Under the pieces are notes generated by a model, which was not told the DNA's origin, ran no database searches, and saw only the letters and a list, made by a program, of their open reading frames with translations. From Achromobacter veterisilvae (GTDB taxonomy: Bacteria > Pseudomonadota > Gammaproteobacteria > Burkholderiales > Burkholderiaceae_B), in the NCBI RefSeq assembly GCF_900496975.1, contig NZ_UFQC01000005.1, positions 176,800-240,799 on the forward strand: a stretch of 64,000 nt of DNA. Reading direction: 5' to 3'. Positions 54,487 through 63,282 of the stretch are shown piece after piece. Positions within the stretch are counted from its first letter, which is position 1. Each line of letters opens with the position of its first letter. Made by a program: the position numbers and the translations under genes.

Positions 54487-54505
54487 ATAAGTGACGGAGA
54501 CACCC

Positions 54506-55639
54506 ATGGAAGTCCGCGCCCCACGATCCATCGAATTCGACCTGCCCGCGGCGGCGGGCTGCGCCGTCGGCCGGGCCTGGGCCCAGGTGCCGGAACCCTT
54601 GCCCGCGTCCGAGCGCGCCGCCGTCTCGGCCCGGGTGCGGTCCCTGCTCGAGCGCGAAAGCGCCGTGCTGGTGGCCCATTACTACGTGGATGCGGCGTTG
54701 CAGGAGCTGGCCGAGGAGACCGGCGGCTGCGTCGGCGACTCGCTGGAGATGGCGCGCTTCGGGCGGGACCACGCGGCGCGGACGCTGGTGGTGGCGGGCG
54801 TGCGTTTCATGGGGGAGACGGCCAAGATCCTCAGCCCGGACAAGCGCATCCTGATGCCGGACCTGGACGCCACCTGTTCGCTGGACCTGGGTTGCCCGGC
54901 AGACGATTTCGCCGCCTGGTGCGATGCCCATCCCGACCGGACGGTGGTGGTCTACGCCAATACCAGCGCGGCCGTGAAGGCGCGGGCGGACTGGGTCGTC
55001 ACGTCGTCCATCGCGCTGGACGTGATCGCCGAACTGCATGCGCGCGGCGAAAAGATCCTGTGGGCGCCCGACCGCCATCTCGGCGGCTACATCCAGGGCC
55101 GGACCGGCGCCGACATGCTGCTGTGGCAGGGGTCCTGCATCGTGCACGACGAGTTCAAGGGCACCGAACTGGAGCTGTTGCGCGCCGACCATCCCGAGGC
55201 CAGGGTGCTGGCGCATCCCGAGTCGCCCGCGGCGGTGCTGGCGCAGGCGGACGTGGTCGGCTCGACCACGCAACTGATCGACGCCGCGCGCAAGCTGGAC
55301 GCCGGGATCCTGATCGTGGCGACCGACCAGGGCATCCTGCACAAGATGCGGGCGCAGGCGCCGGGCAAGACGTTCCTGGCCGCGCCGACGGCGGGCGACA
55401 GCGCCACCTGCAAAAGCTGCGCGCATTGCCCATGGATGGCCATGAACGCCCTGACCAACCTGGCGGAAGCGCTCGAAGGCGGCCGCAACGAAATCATCCT
55501 GGATCCATCGCTGGGCCTGCGGGCCAAGACCCCGATCGACCGCATGCTGGATTTCGCCGAACGGCGCAAGCGCCGCGTGCAGGCCAGCGGGGACCTGGCC
55601 CGCGACACCGCGCTGTTCGCGCGGGTCGGCCCCGCGTAG
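54506..55639 (+). CDS. nadA: quinolinate synthase
   Basis: A 377-residue iron-sulphur enzyme that condenses iminoaspartate with dihydroxyacetone phosphate to quinolinate, the second step of de novo NAD synthesis. Landmarks are [38 protein letters not shown] and the three cluster cysteines, in [20 protein letters not shown] and [16 protein letters not shown] 54506 (GGAG upstream) is preferred to GTG 54491. It is first of nadA-nadB. Confidence 0.95.
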   Translation: MEVRAPRSIEFDLPAAAGCAVGRAWAQVPEPLPASERAAVSARVRSLLERESAVLVAHYYVDAALQELAEETGGCVGDSLEMARFGRDHAARTLVVAGVRFMGETAKILSPDKRILMPDLDATCSLDLGCPADDFAAWCDAHPDRTVVVYANTSAAVKARADWVVTSSIALDVIAELHARGEKILWAPDRHLGGYIQGRTGADMLLWQGSCIVHDEFKGTELELLRADHPEARVLAHPESPAAVLAQADVVGSTTQLIDAARKLDAGILIVATDQGILHKMRAQAPGKTFLAAPTAGDSATCKSCAHCPWMAMNALTNLAEALEGGRNEIILDPSLGLRAKTPIDRMLDFAERRKRRVQASGDLARDTALFARVGPA

Positions 55640-55672
55640 CGTCCTCATCGTCCCTTACCGGAGAGCCGGCAC

Positions 55673-57241
55673 ATGGAATTCGACGTCATCATCATCGGAA
55701 GCGGGCTGGCCGGCCTGGCCGCCGCGCTGGAACTGGCGCCTCGGCGGCGGGTGGCGCTGGTGTCCAAGGGCGCCCTGGCCGACAGCGCCAGCAACCGCGC
55801 CCAGGGCGGCATCGCCGCGCCGCTGGCGGACGGCGACAGCGTGGAGGCGCACGTGCGCGACACGCTCGTCGCCGGCGCCGGCCTGTGCGACCTGCCCGCC
55901 ACGCGGGACATCATCGCCCGGGCCCGCGGCGCGATCGCATGGCTGCAAGAGCACGGCGTCGCGTTCACCGGCGGACGCGAGGGCCTGCACCTGACGCGCG
56001 AGGGCGGCCACGGACTGCGCCGCATCGCGCACGCGGCCGACGCGACCGGCAGCGCCATCGTGGCCGCGCTGGGCAGCCGGGCGCGCGGGCGGGACGGCAT
56101 CGTGCTGCTGGAGCATCACTGCGCCGTGGATCTGCTGCTGGCGGGCGAACCCGGAACCGCCGGGGCCGCCTGCCGCGGCGTGCGCCTGCTGGACGTGCGC
56201 GGCGGGCGGGCGTTCGATGCCGCCGCCGCCCATGTGGTGCTGGCCACCGGCGGCGCCGGCCAGGTGTACCGGACGACGACCGCGCCGGCGGCCGCGACGG
56301 GCGACGGCATCGCCATGGCGTGGCGCGCCGGGTGCCAGGTCGCCAACATGGAATTCACGCAGTTCCATCCCACGGGCCTGCATCATCCGCAAGCCGGCGG
56401 CTTCCTCATCTCCGAGGCCGTGCGCGGCGAAGGTGGCCTGCTGCGCCTGCCGGACGGCGCCCGCTTCATGCCGGCGCACGATCCGCGCGCCGAACTGGCG
56501 CCGCGCGACATCGTCGCCCGCGCCATCCAGGCCGAGATGGCCCGCCACGGCCTGGACTGCGTGCACCTGGACATCAGCCACCAGCCGCGGGATTTCCTGC
56601 AAGCGCACTTTCCCACCATCCATGCGCGATGCCTGGCGCTGGGCATCGACATCGCGGCCATGCCCATCCCCGTCGCGCCCGCCGCGCACTACACCTGCGG
56701 CGGCGTCGTCACGGACGTCGCGGGATGCAGCGGCCTGCCGGGGCTGTACGTGATCGGCGAGGCCGCGTGCACCGGATTGCACGGCGCCAACCGCCTGGCC
56801 AGCAACTCCCTGCTGGAATGCGCCGTGATGGGACGCGCCGCGGCGCAGGACATCCTGCGGCTTGCGGCGGCGCCAGTCCGGGCCGCGGCGGAAGGGCGGC
56901 CCGCGGCCGCGGCGCCGCGGCCCGCATCCCCCGACCTGGCGCGCCTGCGGCAAGACCTGCGCCAACTGATGAGCCGCGACGTCGGCGTCGTGCGCAGCGA
57001 CGCCGCGCTGCGGCGCGCGGCCGCTTTCGTCGGGCCGCTGCGCGCCGAGATGGACGCGCGGCTGCATCGCGAAGGCCTGAGCCTGGACCTGCTGGAACTG
57101 CGCAACCTGGCGCTGGTGGCCGACCTGATCGTGCGCGCGGCGAGCGAGCGCGGTGAAAGCCGTGGCGCGCATTTCAACAGCGATCGCCGGGAGTGGAGCG
57201 AAGCGCGCGAGGGCCGCGCGGCGTCTTTCGCGGCGCCGTAG
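55673..57241 (+). CDS. nadB: L-aspartate oxidase
   Basis: A 522-residue FAD enzyme that oxidises aspartate to iminoaspartate for NadA. Visible motifs are IIGSGLAGLAAALEL (FAD), SNRAQGGIAAPLADGDSV, GGAGQVYRTTTAPAAATGDGIAMAWRAG split over the active site, and HYTCGGVVTDVAG followed by GANRLASNSLLE. The C-terminal helical domain is complete. It lies 33 bp behind nadA. nadC, often third, is absent: an AraC gene converges instead. Confidence 0.96.
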   Translation: MEFDVIIIGSGLAGLAAALELAPRRRVALVSKGALADSASNRAQGGIAAPLADGDSVEAHVRDTLVAGAGLCDLPATRDIIARARGAIAWLQEHGVAFTGGREGLHLTREGGHGLRRIAHAADATGSAIVAALGSRARGRDGIVLLEHHCAVDLLLAGEPGTAGAACRGVRLLDVRGGRAFDAAAAHVVLATGGAGQVYRTTTAPAAATGDGIAMAWRAGCQVANMEFTQFHPTGLHHPQAGGFLISEAVRGEGGLLRLPDGARFMPAHDPRAELAPRDIVARAIQAEMARHGLDCVHLDISHQPRDFLQAHFPTIHARCLALGIDIAAMPIPVAPAAHYTCGGVVTDVAGCSGLPGLYVIGEAACTGLHGANRLASNSLLECAVMGRAAAQDILRLAAAPVRAAAEGRPAAAAPRPASPDLARLRQDLRQLMSRDVGVVRSDAALRRAAAFVGPLRAEMDARLHREGLSLDLLELRNLALVADLIVRAASERGESRGAHFNSDRREWSEAREGRAASFAAP

Positions 57242-57260
57242 CATCCGGCCCGTGCCGGGT

Positions 57261-58127
57261 TCAGGAGACGCCGGTCAGCAGGTGCTGCGCGGGCCCGGTG
57301 GCCGCGCGCCGGAAGCGGGACGGCGACACGCCCATGTGTTCCCGGAAAAAACGGGAAAAGTTGCCCGGCGTGGAAAAGCCCAGATCCAGCGCCACCGAGG
57401 TCAGCGGCTGTTCCTGGTGCGCCAGCAGGCGCACGGCTTCCTCGACGCGCACGGCGCTCCAGAACACTTGCGGCGTCGTGTTGAGCTGGTCCCGGAAGAG
57501 CGCGAAGAAATGGCCGCGGGACAATCCCACCCGGCTCGCGACGTCTTCCACCGCGATCGGTTCGTGGACGTGCTCGCGCATATAGGCGATGGCCGCGCGC
57601 AGCCTGCGGTCCAGCGCGGGCGCCGCCGATACGGGGCGGTCCGTCCGGCCGGGGCCGGTGGACGATTCGATGGCGGCTTGCAGCAGGGCCTCGACCTCCG
57701 CGTCGAGATCGGCGCCCGGGTGTTCGTGCGGGGAGACGATCTTGTCCAGCAGGCGCCAGCAGCCCTGCCGCACGGCGGTGTCGATGGGGACGCCGGGCGC
57801 GGCGAAATGGAAGGGACGGCCGGTGGCGGCCCGGCGCTCGTCCAGCCAGGGCTTGGCGATGTAGAGCACCAGGAAAATGGCGGGGCCCGACCGGTCCAGC
57901 AGCCGGGCATCGTGCGATTCATAGGTATTGGTTCCCAGCGCAAGGTGTTCGCTGTAGGGCACCAGTGTCTGACCGACGTGGCCTTCCACGCGCGCGCCGC
58001 CCAGCCAGAGGGCGAGCTGCACTTCAGCGTGCGCATGCGCGATCAGGTCGTCGCGCAGTTCCAGCACGACGGCGCGGCCGAACGCGCCTTCGTGCAAGGC
58101 ATAAGTCTCCTGCATCTCTGTCTCCAT
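57261..58127 (-). CDS. AraC-family transcriptional regulator
   Basis: A 288-residue regulator: an N-terminal cupin-like sensor (LIAHAHAEVQLALWLGGA) and a C-terminal AraC domain (VGLSRGHFFALFRDQLNTTPQVF and VALDLGFSTPGNFSRFFREHMGVSPSRFR). ATG 58127 follows GGGGA; the frame is open for 39 more codons without support. It is divergent from the FAH - hydrolase operon. Confidence 0.88.
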   Translation of the reverse strand: METEMQETYALHEGAFGRAVVLELRDDLIAHAHAEVQLALWLGGARVEGHVGQTLVPYSEHLALGTNTYESHDARLLDRSGPAIFLVLYIAKPWLDERRAATGRPFHFAAPGVPIDTAVRQGCWRLLDKIVSPHEHPGADLDAEVEALLQAAIESSTGPGRTDRPVSAAPALDRRLRAAIAYMREHVHEPIAVEDVASRVGLSRGHFFALFRDQLNTTPQVFWSAVRVEEAVRLLAHQEQPLTSVALDLGFSTPGNFSRFFREHMGVSPSRFRRAATGPAQHLLTGVS

Positions 58128-58264
58128 TTGTATCGTCCCCTCGCGAAGGCGGGCTTCTGCGGGGCGGCGAGTGCTTCGGGCGGGCGCGGCGCTTGCGAGA
58201 ATTTTATGGGCGTTTGCGCCCTTGTCCGGCGTAGGTGTATTCACCTAGCACAAGATCTGACTCT

Positions 58265-58317
58265 GCGATAAGTCCGCGGACCCGGCGATAAGCACGTTGC
58301 CGCTCGCGCCGATAAAG
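58265..58317. promoter_or_regulatory. three CGATAAG direct repeats in the AraC/FAH gap
   Basis: GCGATAAG at 58265-58272 and 58285-58292 (20 bp apart), then CGATAAAG at 58310-58317. Evenly phased direct repeats in front of an operon divergent from an AraC gene are the expected operator layout for that family. Confidence 0.5.
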
Positions 58318-58373
58318 TCCCGATCACCTGCCGGCGTATCGGGGGTTTGTTCAGGACGAAGAAGGAGACAGCA

Positions 58374-59252
58374 TTGCGCATTGCTAGCTTTATGGTGAAT
58401 GGAAGGCAGGAGGTGGGCCTGGTATCCGGCGACGGCATGACCGTGGCGCCGCTGGCGCTGGACGCGGAGCAACGGCGAGCCGGAGCCCAGGCCGTGATCG
58501 ACCTGCTCGCCGCGGGCCGGGCGTTGCCCGGCAAGGGAGAGGCGCTGCCGCTCGCCGAAGTGGCGCTGCTGGCGCCATTGCCCAGGCCGCGCCGCAACCT
58601 GTGGTGCGTGGGACGGAACTACCACGCCCACGCGAAGGAACTCTCGGCCTCGGTCTTCAAGGACAACGACGCGAACCCCGAGTCCTGGCCCATCGTCTTC
58701 ACCAAAGTGCCCGAGTGCGTGGTGGGGCCGCGGGCCGACGTGCTGCTGCCCGCGGGCGTCTCGGACCGGATCGACTACGAGGCCGAGCTGGCGGTCGTGA
58801 TCGGCAGAGGCGGAAAGAATATCGCGCGCGCCGACGCCCTGGCCCACGTCTTCGGCTACACCGTCGTCAACGACGTCACCGCGCGGGACGTGCAGATGCG
58901 GCACCAGCAGTGGGACATGGGGAAGTCGTTCGATACCTTCTGCCCCATGGGGCCGTGGATCGCCACGGCGGACGAATTCGACGGGACCCGCACGCGCGTG
59001 CGCTGCTGGGTCAATGGCGAGCTGCGCCAGGACGGGCCGACGGAAAACATGATCTTCGATATTCCGTCCTTGATCGAAACGATTTCGCGCGGCATCACGC
59101 TCTATCCGGGCGACGTGATCGCGACGGGCACGCCTGCCGGCGTCGGCATGGGCATGCAGCCTCCCCGCTATCTCGCCGCGGGCGACGTGGTGCGCGTGGA
59201 GATCGACGGCCTGGGCACGATCGAGAACACTTTTGTCGAGGAACGGACATGA
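58374..59252 (+). CDS. fumarylacetoacetate hydrolase family protein
   Basis: A 292-residue FAH-superfamily enzyme: LWCVGRNYHAHAKE, the metal-binding IDYEAELAVVIGR, VNDVTARDVQMRHQQWDMGKSFDTF and DVIATGTPAGVGMGM. The family hydrolyses or hydrates 2-oxo-4-enoates and acylpyruvates. TTG 58374 is chosen because AAGGAG lies 7-9 bases upstream and the family starts R-I-A-S-F. Its stop overlaps the next ATG. Confidence 0.88.
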   Translation: MRIASFMVNGRQEVGLVSGDGMTVAPLALDAEQRRAGAQAVIDLLAAGRALPGKGEALPLAEVALLAPLPRPRRNLWCVGRNYHAHAKELSASVFKDNDANPESWPIVFTKVPECVVGPRADVLLPAGVSDRIDYEAELAVVIGRGGKNIARADALAHVFGYTVVNDVTARDVQMRHQQWDMGKSFDTFCPMGPWIATADEFDGTRTRVRCWVNGELRQDGPTENMIFDIPSLIETISRGITLYPGDVIATGTPAGVGMGMQPPRYLAAGDVVRVEIDGLGTIENTFVEERT

Positions 59253-60031
59253 GCACGCACTACGTCAACGGCCTGGCCGTGGAGATCGACGGCCAGGGGC
59301 CGGCGCTGCTGTGCATACACGGCCTGGGCGGTTCGTCCAATACCTGGACGCCCGTGATGGATGCCTTCGAGGGCTTCCGCGTCATTCGCCCGGACCTGCC
59401 GGGCAGCGCGCGGTCGGCGCTGGCGCCGCAGGCGCTGTCCATCGATGCGTACGTCGGCGCGCTGGCCGGGATGCTCGATGAACTGGAGGTCGACGCGCTG
59501 CACGTCGCCGCGCATTCGCTGGGCACCATCGTGGCCCAGCATTTCGCCGTCGCGCATCCCGCCCGGGTCAGGTCGCTCGCGCTGTTCGGTCCGCTCGCGG
59601 CGCCGCCGGACGCCGGCCGGGCCGGCATCCGGGGGCGGGCGGAGCTGGCCCGCGGCGGCGACGCGGCGATGCAGGAAATAGCGGATGCCATCGTCAAGGG
59701 GGCAACCAGCGCCCAGACCAAGCGGGACCAGCCCGCGGTGCTGGCGCTGGTGCGCGAGAGCGTGATGCGGCAGCCGCCCGAAGGCTATGCGCAGAGCTGC
59801 GAGGCGCTGGCCGCCGCGCAACCCGCCGCCGTGGAGGGACTCGCCGTTCCGGCGCTGCTGGTGACCGGCGACCAGGACGGCGTGGCGCCCGCGGCCAACG
59901 TCGAGGCACTGGCGACCCGCATCCCCGGCAGCCGCCAGATCGTCCTCGGAGATTGCGGCCACTGGACGACCTACGAAAAACCCCACGCCTGCGTCGAGGC
60001 CTTGCGGGAGTTCTACGCGGCGCTGCGCTAG
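59249..60031 (+). CDS. alpha/beta hydrolase, enol-lactonase/C-C hydrolase-like
   Basis: A 260-residue hydrolase: LLCIHGLGGSSNTWTPV (oxyanion), VAAHSLGTIVAQHFA (nucleophile Ser), VTGDQDGVAP (acid) and GDCGHWTTYEKP (base). Overall it resembles 3-oxoadipate enol-lactonase and meta-cleavage hydrolases. ATGA overlap with the FAH gene indicates a two-step pathway, probably hydrolysis followed by FAH-type cleavage of an oxo acid. Confidence 0.87.
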   Translation: MSTHYVNGLAVEIDGQGPALLCIHGLGGSSNTWTPVMDAFEGFRVIRPDLPGSARSALAPQALSIDAYVGALAGMLDELEVDALHVAAHSLGTIVAQHFAVAHPARVRSLALFGPLAAPPDAGRAGIRGRAELARGGDAAMQEIADAIVKGATSAQTKRDQPAVLALVRESVMRQPPEGYAQSCEALAAAQPAAVEGLAVPALLVTGDQDGVAPAANVEALATRIPGSRQIVLGDCGHWTTYEKPHACVEALREFYAALR

Positions 60032-60096
60032 CTGCCGTTTTCCCGGCGTTTCAACATAAGAAATCGGCCCGCGCCGCGGGCCGGAGGAGACTTGTC

Positions 60097-61410
60097 ATGT
60101 CCAGAATTGCCATCACCAACGTCGCCGTCTTCGATGGCGGCGGCGAGGCGCCCTTCAAAGGCGAGGTGCTGATCGAAGATGCGCGCATCGCCGAGGTCGC
60201 GCGTTCGCCCCGCCAAGTGGAAAGGGAAGGCGCGCGCGTCATCGACGGCCAGGGCCGTTTCCTGATGCCCGGGATGACCGAGGCGCACACGCATTTTTCG
60301 TGGAATGACCAGCCCTCGCTTTCCGCGATCCAATTCATGCCGCCGGAAGAACACATACTGTGGTGTGTGCGCGTGGCGAAGCGGTACCTGGAAATGGGCT
60401 GGACCTCGGCCATCGGCGCCGCGGCGGCCAAACCGCGCCTGGACGTGGTGCTGCGCAACGCGATCGACGCGGGGGAGTGCCCGGGGCCGCGCTATCTGGC
60501 GGGCAGCCAGGAGATCACGACAATCGGCGCGCTGGGCGACAATACGCTGCCGCACATGCCGTTCGAGGCCCTCAGCTTCGGCAGTGTGTGCAGCGGCCCT
60601 GAAGAGATCCGGCGGTCGGCGCGGACGTTCATCAAGTACGGGGTCGATCATCTGAAAATCAACCTGTCGGGCGAGTACATCGCCGGGTTGCCGGCCGAGA
60701 TGTCGCCGTTCGCCGAGGACGAGATCGCCATGCTGGCCAGCGAGGCCAGGCGCTATGGAAAGCGCGTCGCGGCGCACGCGCGTTCCAGCGAATCGGTCAA
60801 ACAGTGCGTGCGCCACGGCATCGAGATCATCTATCACGCCAGCTTCGCCGACGAAGAGGCGCTCGATATGCTGGAGGCCAACAAGGACAGGCACTTCGTC
60901 GCGCCGGGTATCGGCTGGCTGGTCAGGACGGCCTTCAATGCATCCGATTACGGCATCACACCGGCCATCGCCGAAAAGATGGGCTACAAGCGCGAACTGG
61001 AGATCGCCTCGGAATCGCTGCGCAAAATGCACAAGCGCGGCATCCGCATCCTGCCCGGCGGAGACTATGGCTTCGCGTGGATGCCGCATGGGACCAACGC
61101 CACCGACCTCCAGTACTTCGTCGACTACATCGGCATGACGCCCACCGAAGCGCTGGTGGCGGCCACCCGGCTGGGCGGCCAGATCATGCTGCGGCCGGAT
61201 GAAATAGGCATGCTGCGCCCCGGCTACCTGGCGGACATCGTCATGGTGGACGGCAATCCGCTGGACGACTTGTCCTTGCTGGCCGATCCGGAACGGATCA
61301 GCCTGGTGATGAAGGACGGGAAGATCTGCAAGGACGCCGGCCCGCGCGGCGCGGACGCGGCGCCGCGCGCGGCCGGGCAGGGCAGCAGGGAGGCGGTCGC
61401 GGCGCATTGA
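60097..61410 (+). CDS. metal-dependent amidohydrolase (imidazolonepropionase/prolidase-like)
   Basis: A 437-residue amidohydrolase: VFDGGGEAPFKGEVLIEDARI at the start, metal motif EAHTHFSW, Lys in DHLKINLSGEYI, KRVAAHARSS, IIYHASFADEEALD and the catalytic Asp region LPGGDYGFAWMPHG. GGAGGAG precedes ATG 60097. The Ala/Gly-rich tail after residue 410 is extra. It is third in the FAH - hydrolase - amidohydrolase operon; substrate unknown. Confidence 0.87.
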   Translation: MSRIAITNVAVFDGGGEAPFKGEVLIEDARIAEVARSPRQVEREGARVIDGQGRFLMPGMTEAHTHFSWNDQPSLSAIQFMPPEEHILWCVRVAKRYLEMGWTSAIGAAAAKPRLDVVLRNAIDAGECPGPRYLAGSQEITTIGALGDNTLPHMPFEALSFGSVCSGPEEIRRSARTFIKYGVDHLKINLSGEYIAGLPAEMSPFAEDEIAMLASEARRYGKRVAAHARSSESVKQCVRHGIEIIYHASFADEEALDMLEANKDRHFVAPGIGWLVRTAFNASDYGITPAIAEKMGYKRELEIASESLRKMHKRGIRILPGGDYGFAWMPHGTNATDLQYFVDYIGMTPTEALVAATRLGGQIMLRPDEIGMLRPGYLADIVMVDGNPLDDLSLLADPERISLVMKDGKICKDAGPRGADAAPRAAGQGSREAVAAH

Positions 61411-61422
61411 ACGCCGCGGCCA

Positions 61423-62655
61423 TCAAGCCCCGGCCATGGCCTCCTTCACGCTGGCCGCGAGCAACTGCGCCGTCGCCGCCGAAAGCGTCCATCCCAGGTG
61501 GCCGTGGCCCGTGTTGTAGAACACGCCCGGCCGCTTGCCGGGGCCGACCCTCGGCATCATGTTCGGCGTCATCGGGCGCAGGCCGCACCAGGGCACCACG
61601 CGCGACGTGCGGATGCCGGGGAAGTGCTGGCGGGTCCAGTCGATCAGCGGCTGGACCCGCTCGGCGCGGATGTCCATGTTGAAGCCGTTGAATTCGGCCG
61701 TGCCGGCGACGCGGAAACGGTCGCCCAGCCGGCTGGTGACGATCTTGGCGGCTTCGTCGAGCAGGCTCACGCCGGGCGCGGCGGCGCGGCTTTCCGCGTC
61801 GTCCAGGTGCACGCTGATGGAATAGCCCTTGACCGGATAGATATTGAGCGAGTCGCCCAGCCGCTGGGCGAATTGCCGGCTCGCGGCGCCCGCGCAGATG
61901 ACGATGGCGTCGGCGGATTCGCGCTGGCCGGGCCGCGCGCCGCCTTCGCCCGCGATGTCCAGCAGATAGGCGCCGCCTTCATGGACGATGTCCCGGACCT
62001 CGGCGTCCTGCACGAAGCGCACGCCCCGGCGTTCGCAGGCGCGGGCCAGGCCGCTGGTGAACTTGTGGATGTCGCCGGTGGCGTCCGACGGGGTGTAGAA
62101 ACCGCCATGGCAGTCGGTCTGCAGCGCGGGCTCGATGCGGCGCGCTTCCTCGGCCGACACGGTATAGCGTTCCAGCCCGCCTTCCTGCAGCAGCGCGTTG
62201 GCGCGGCGCGCGGTTTCGAAGCTGGCGGCGTCGTGGTAGATGTGCAGGATGCCCCGGCGCTCCAGGTCGAAGTCTATGCCTTCCTCTTCGGCCATGGCGA
62301 ACAGGTGCTGACGCGCTTCGATGGCCAGGCGCGTGGTGGCGATGGTGTTCTGGCGGTAGTGCCGGATCTGCCCGACGAACTGGGCCAGCCAGGAATACTT
62401 GTGCCAACTGAACCTGGGGTTGAGCAGCAGCGGCGCGTTATGGCGCCCGAGCCAGCGCAGGCCCTTCATGACGGTGGACACGCTGTTCCAGACCTCGGCG
62501 TTGCTGGCCGACAACTGGCCGCCGTTGGCGTAGGACGTTTCCATGGCGGGATAGCGCTGGCGGTCGTAAACGGTGACGTCGTATCCCAGTTTGTTCAAGG
62601 CGTAGGCGGACGTGACGCCGGTGATACCGGCGCCGATGATGGCGATGCGGGGCAT
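61423..62655 (-). CDS. dadA: D-amino-acid dehydrogenase (DadA family)
   Basis: A 410-residue flavoprotein: IAIIGAGITGVTSAYALNKLGYDVTVYDR (FAD, split across residues 4-32), SYANGGQLSASNAEVWN, YPVKGYSISV and the C-terminal WCGLRPMTPNMMPRVG plus GHLGWTLS. The enzyme oxidises D-amino acids (or glycine in some members) at the inner membrane. ATG 62655 follows GGAG. It is preceded by a tandem glycine riboswitch, which points to glycine or a glycine-linked substrate. Confidence 0.9.
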   Translation of the reverse strand: MPRIAIIGAGITGVTSAYALNKLGYDVTVYDRQRYPAMETSYANGGQLSASNAEVWNSVSTVMKGLRWLGRHNAPLLLNPRFSWHKYSWLAQFVGQIRHYRQNTIATTRLAIEARQHLFAMAEEEGIDFDLERRGILHIYHDAASFETARRANALLQEGGLERYTVSAEEARRIEPALQTDCHGGFYTPSDATGDIHKFTSGLARACERRGVRFVQDAEVRDIVHEGGAYLLDIAGEGGARPGQRESADAIVICAGAASRQFAQRLGDSLNIYPVKGYSISVHLDDAESRAAAPGVSLLDEAAKIVTSRLGDRFRVAGTAEFNGFNMDIRAERVQPLIDWTRQHFPGIRTSRVVPWCGLRPMTPNMMPRVGPGKRPGVFYNTGHGHLGWTLSAATAQLLAASVKEAMAGA

Positions 62656-62697
62656 GGTCGCTCCAGGGTCGAGTGGCCGCGGCCACCCGGCCGCAGC

Positions 62698-62905
62698 ACC
62701 CCATCTGTCTCTGTACCTGAGAGCTTCACCCGTTCGCGCGGACGGCGGCGGGTTCCCCTTCGGTGGGCGCGCGCGGCGCCTCTCTCCAGATTGTCTAGAC
62801 CGCGCAGTCCTGTTTGCCTGAGAGTTTCCGGGGCGGTTGCTCCGTCGGCGCCCGCCGCGGGGGCAGGTCTCTTCTGCGGGGTTTTGGATCGACTGGGAGA
62901 GAATA
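62698..62905 (-). ncRNA. tandem glycine riboswitch controlling dadA
   Basis: Read on the minus strand, two aptamers follow each other. Aptamer 1 (about 62800-62890) carries GCCGACGGAGCAA and ACTCTCAGGCAAACAGGAC. Aptamer 2 (about 62698-62798) carries GGAGAG, CACCGAAGGGG and GCTCTCAGGTACAGAG. These are the conserved gcvT-motif elements in the right order and spacing, joined by a short linker. It ends 40 bases before the dadA start; GCGGCC/GGCCGC and GTGGCC/GGCCAC stems there could form the switching platform. Confidence 0.93.
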
Positions 62906-63282
62906 GCCAAAATTCCACGGAATGAGACCCAGGGTTAGTCCCAGTTTCAACGGACCCTTCGGTAACCAACTCCATCGAAGCGCTGAAGCGCGCGCTGTTC
63001 GGCGAAGTCTATGGCAGCCGGGACGAATAGACGATCTGGCCGAAAGCAGGAAGCGCCACGGCTACGAGCGGACGTTTTCCATCCCCCTGCGAATCGATTC
63101 ATGGGATAGCTGGCTCAGGCGCCTGCCCAGGCCCTGATTGGCGGTTTCCGGGGCGGGGATGGCGGAAAGCACGTCCCCATTTCCCCTGTTACCTCTCTGT
63201 TGAACTGCACATTCCTGGTAAAGGAATCCCGGCGGGGATGCGCTATAACCCGTTTTTGTTGCTTCAAGCCGGACCCTTATTC
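62906..63282. other. 377 bp intergenic region
   Basis: No convincing gene is present. One frame reads TNSIEALKRALFGEVYGSRDE before a stop (about 62963-63030), and another reads YERTFSIPLRIDSWDSWLRR to 63137; both look faintly protein-like and could be remnants. Promoters for the riboswitch transcript (leftward) and the lipoprotein gene (rightward) should lie here; a TATAAC at 63244 is a possible -10. Confidence 0.5.

Noticed and set aside
62922..63137. A 71-codon open frame after the riboswitch
   Set aside because: No ribosome site and an Arg-rich translation; at most it contains remnants of older coding sequence.
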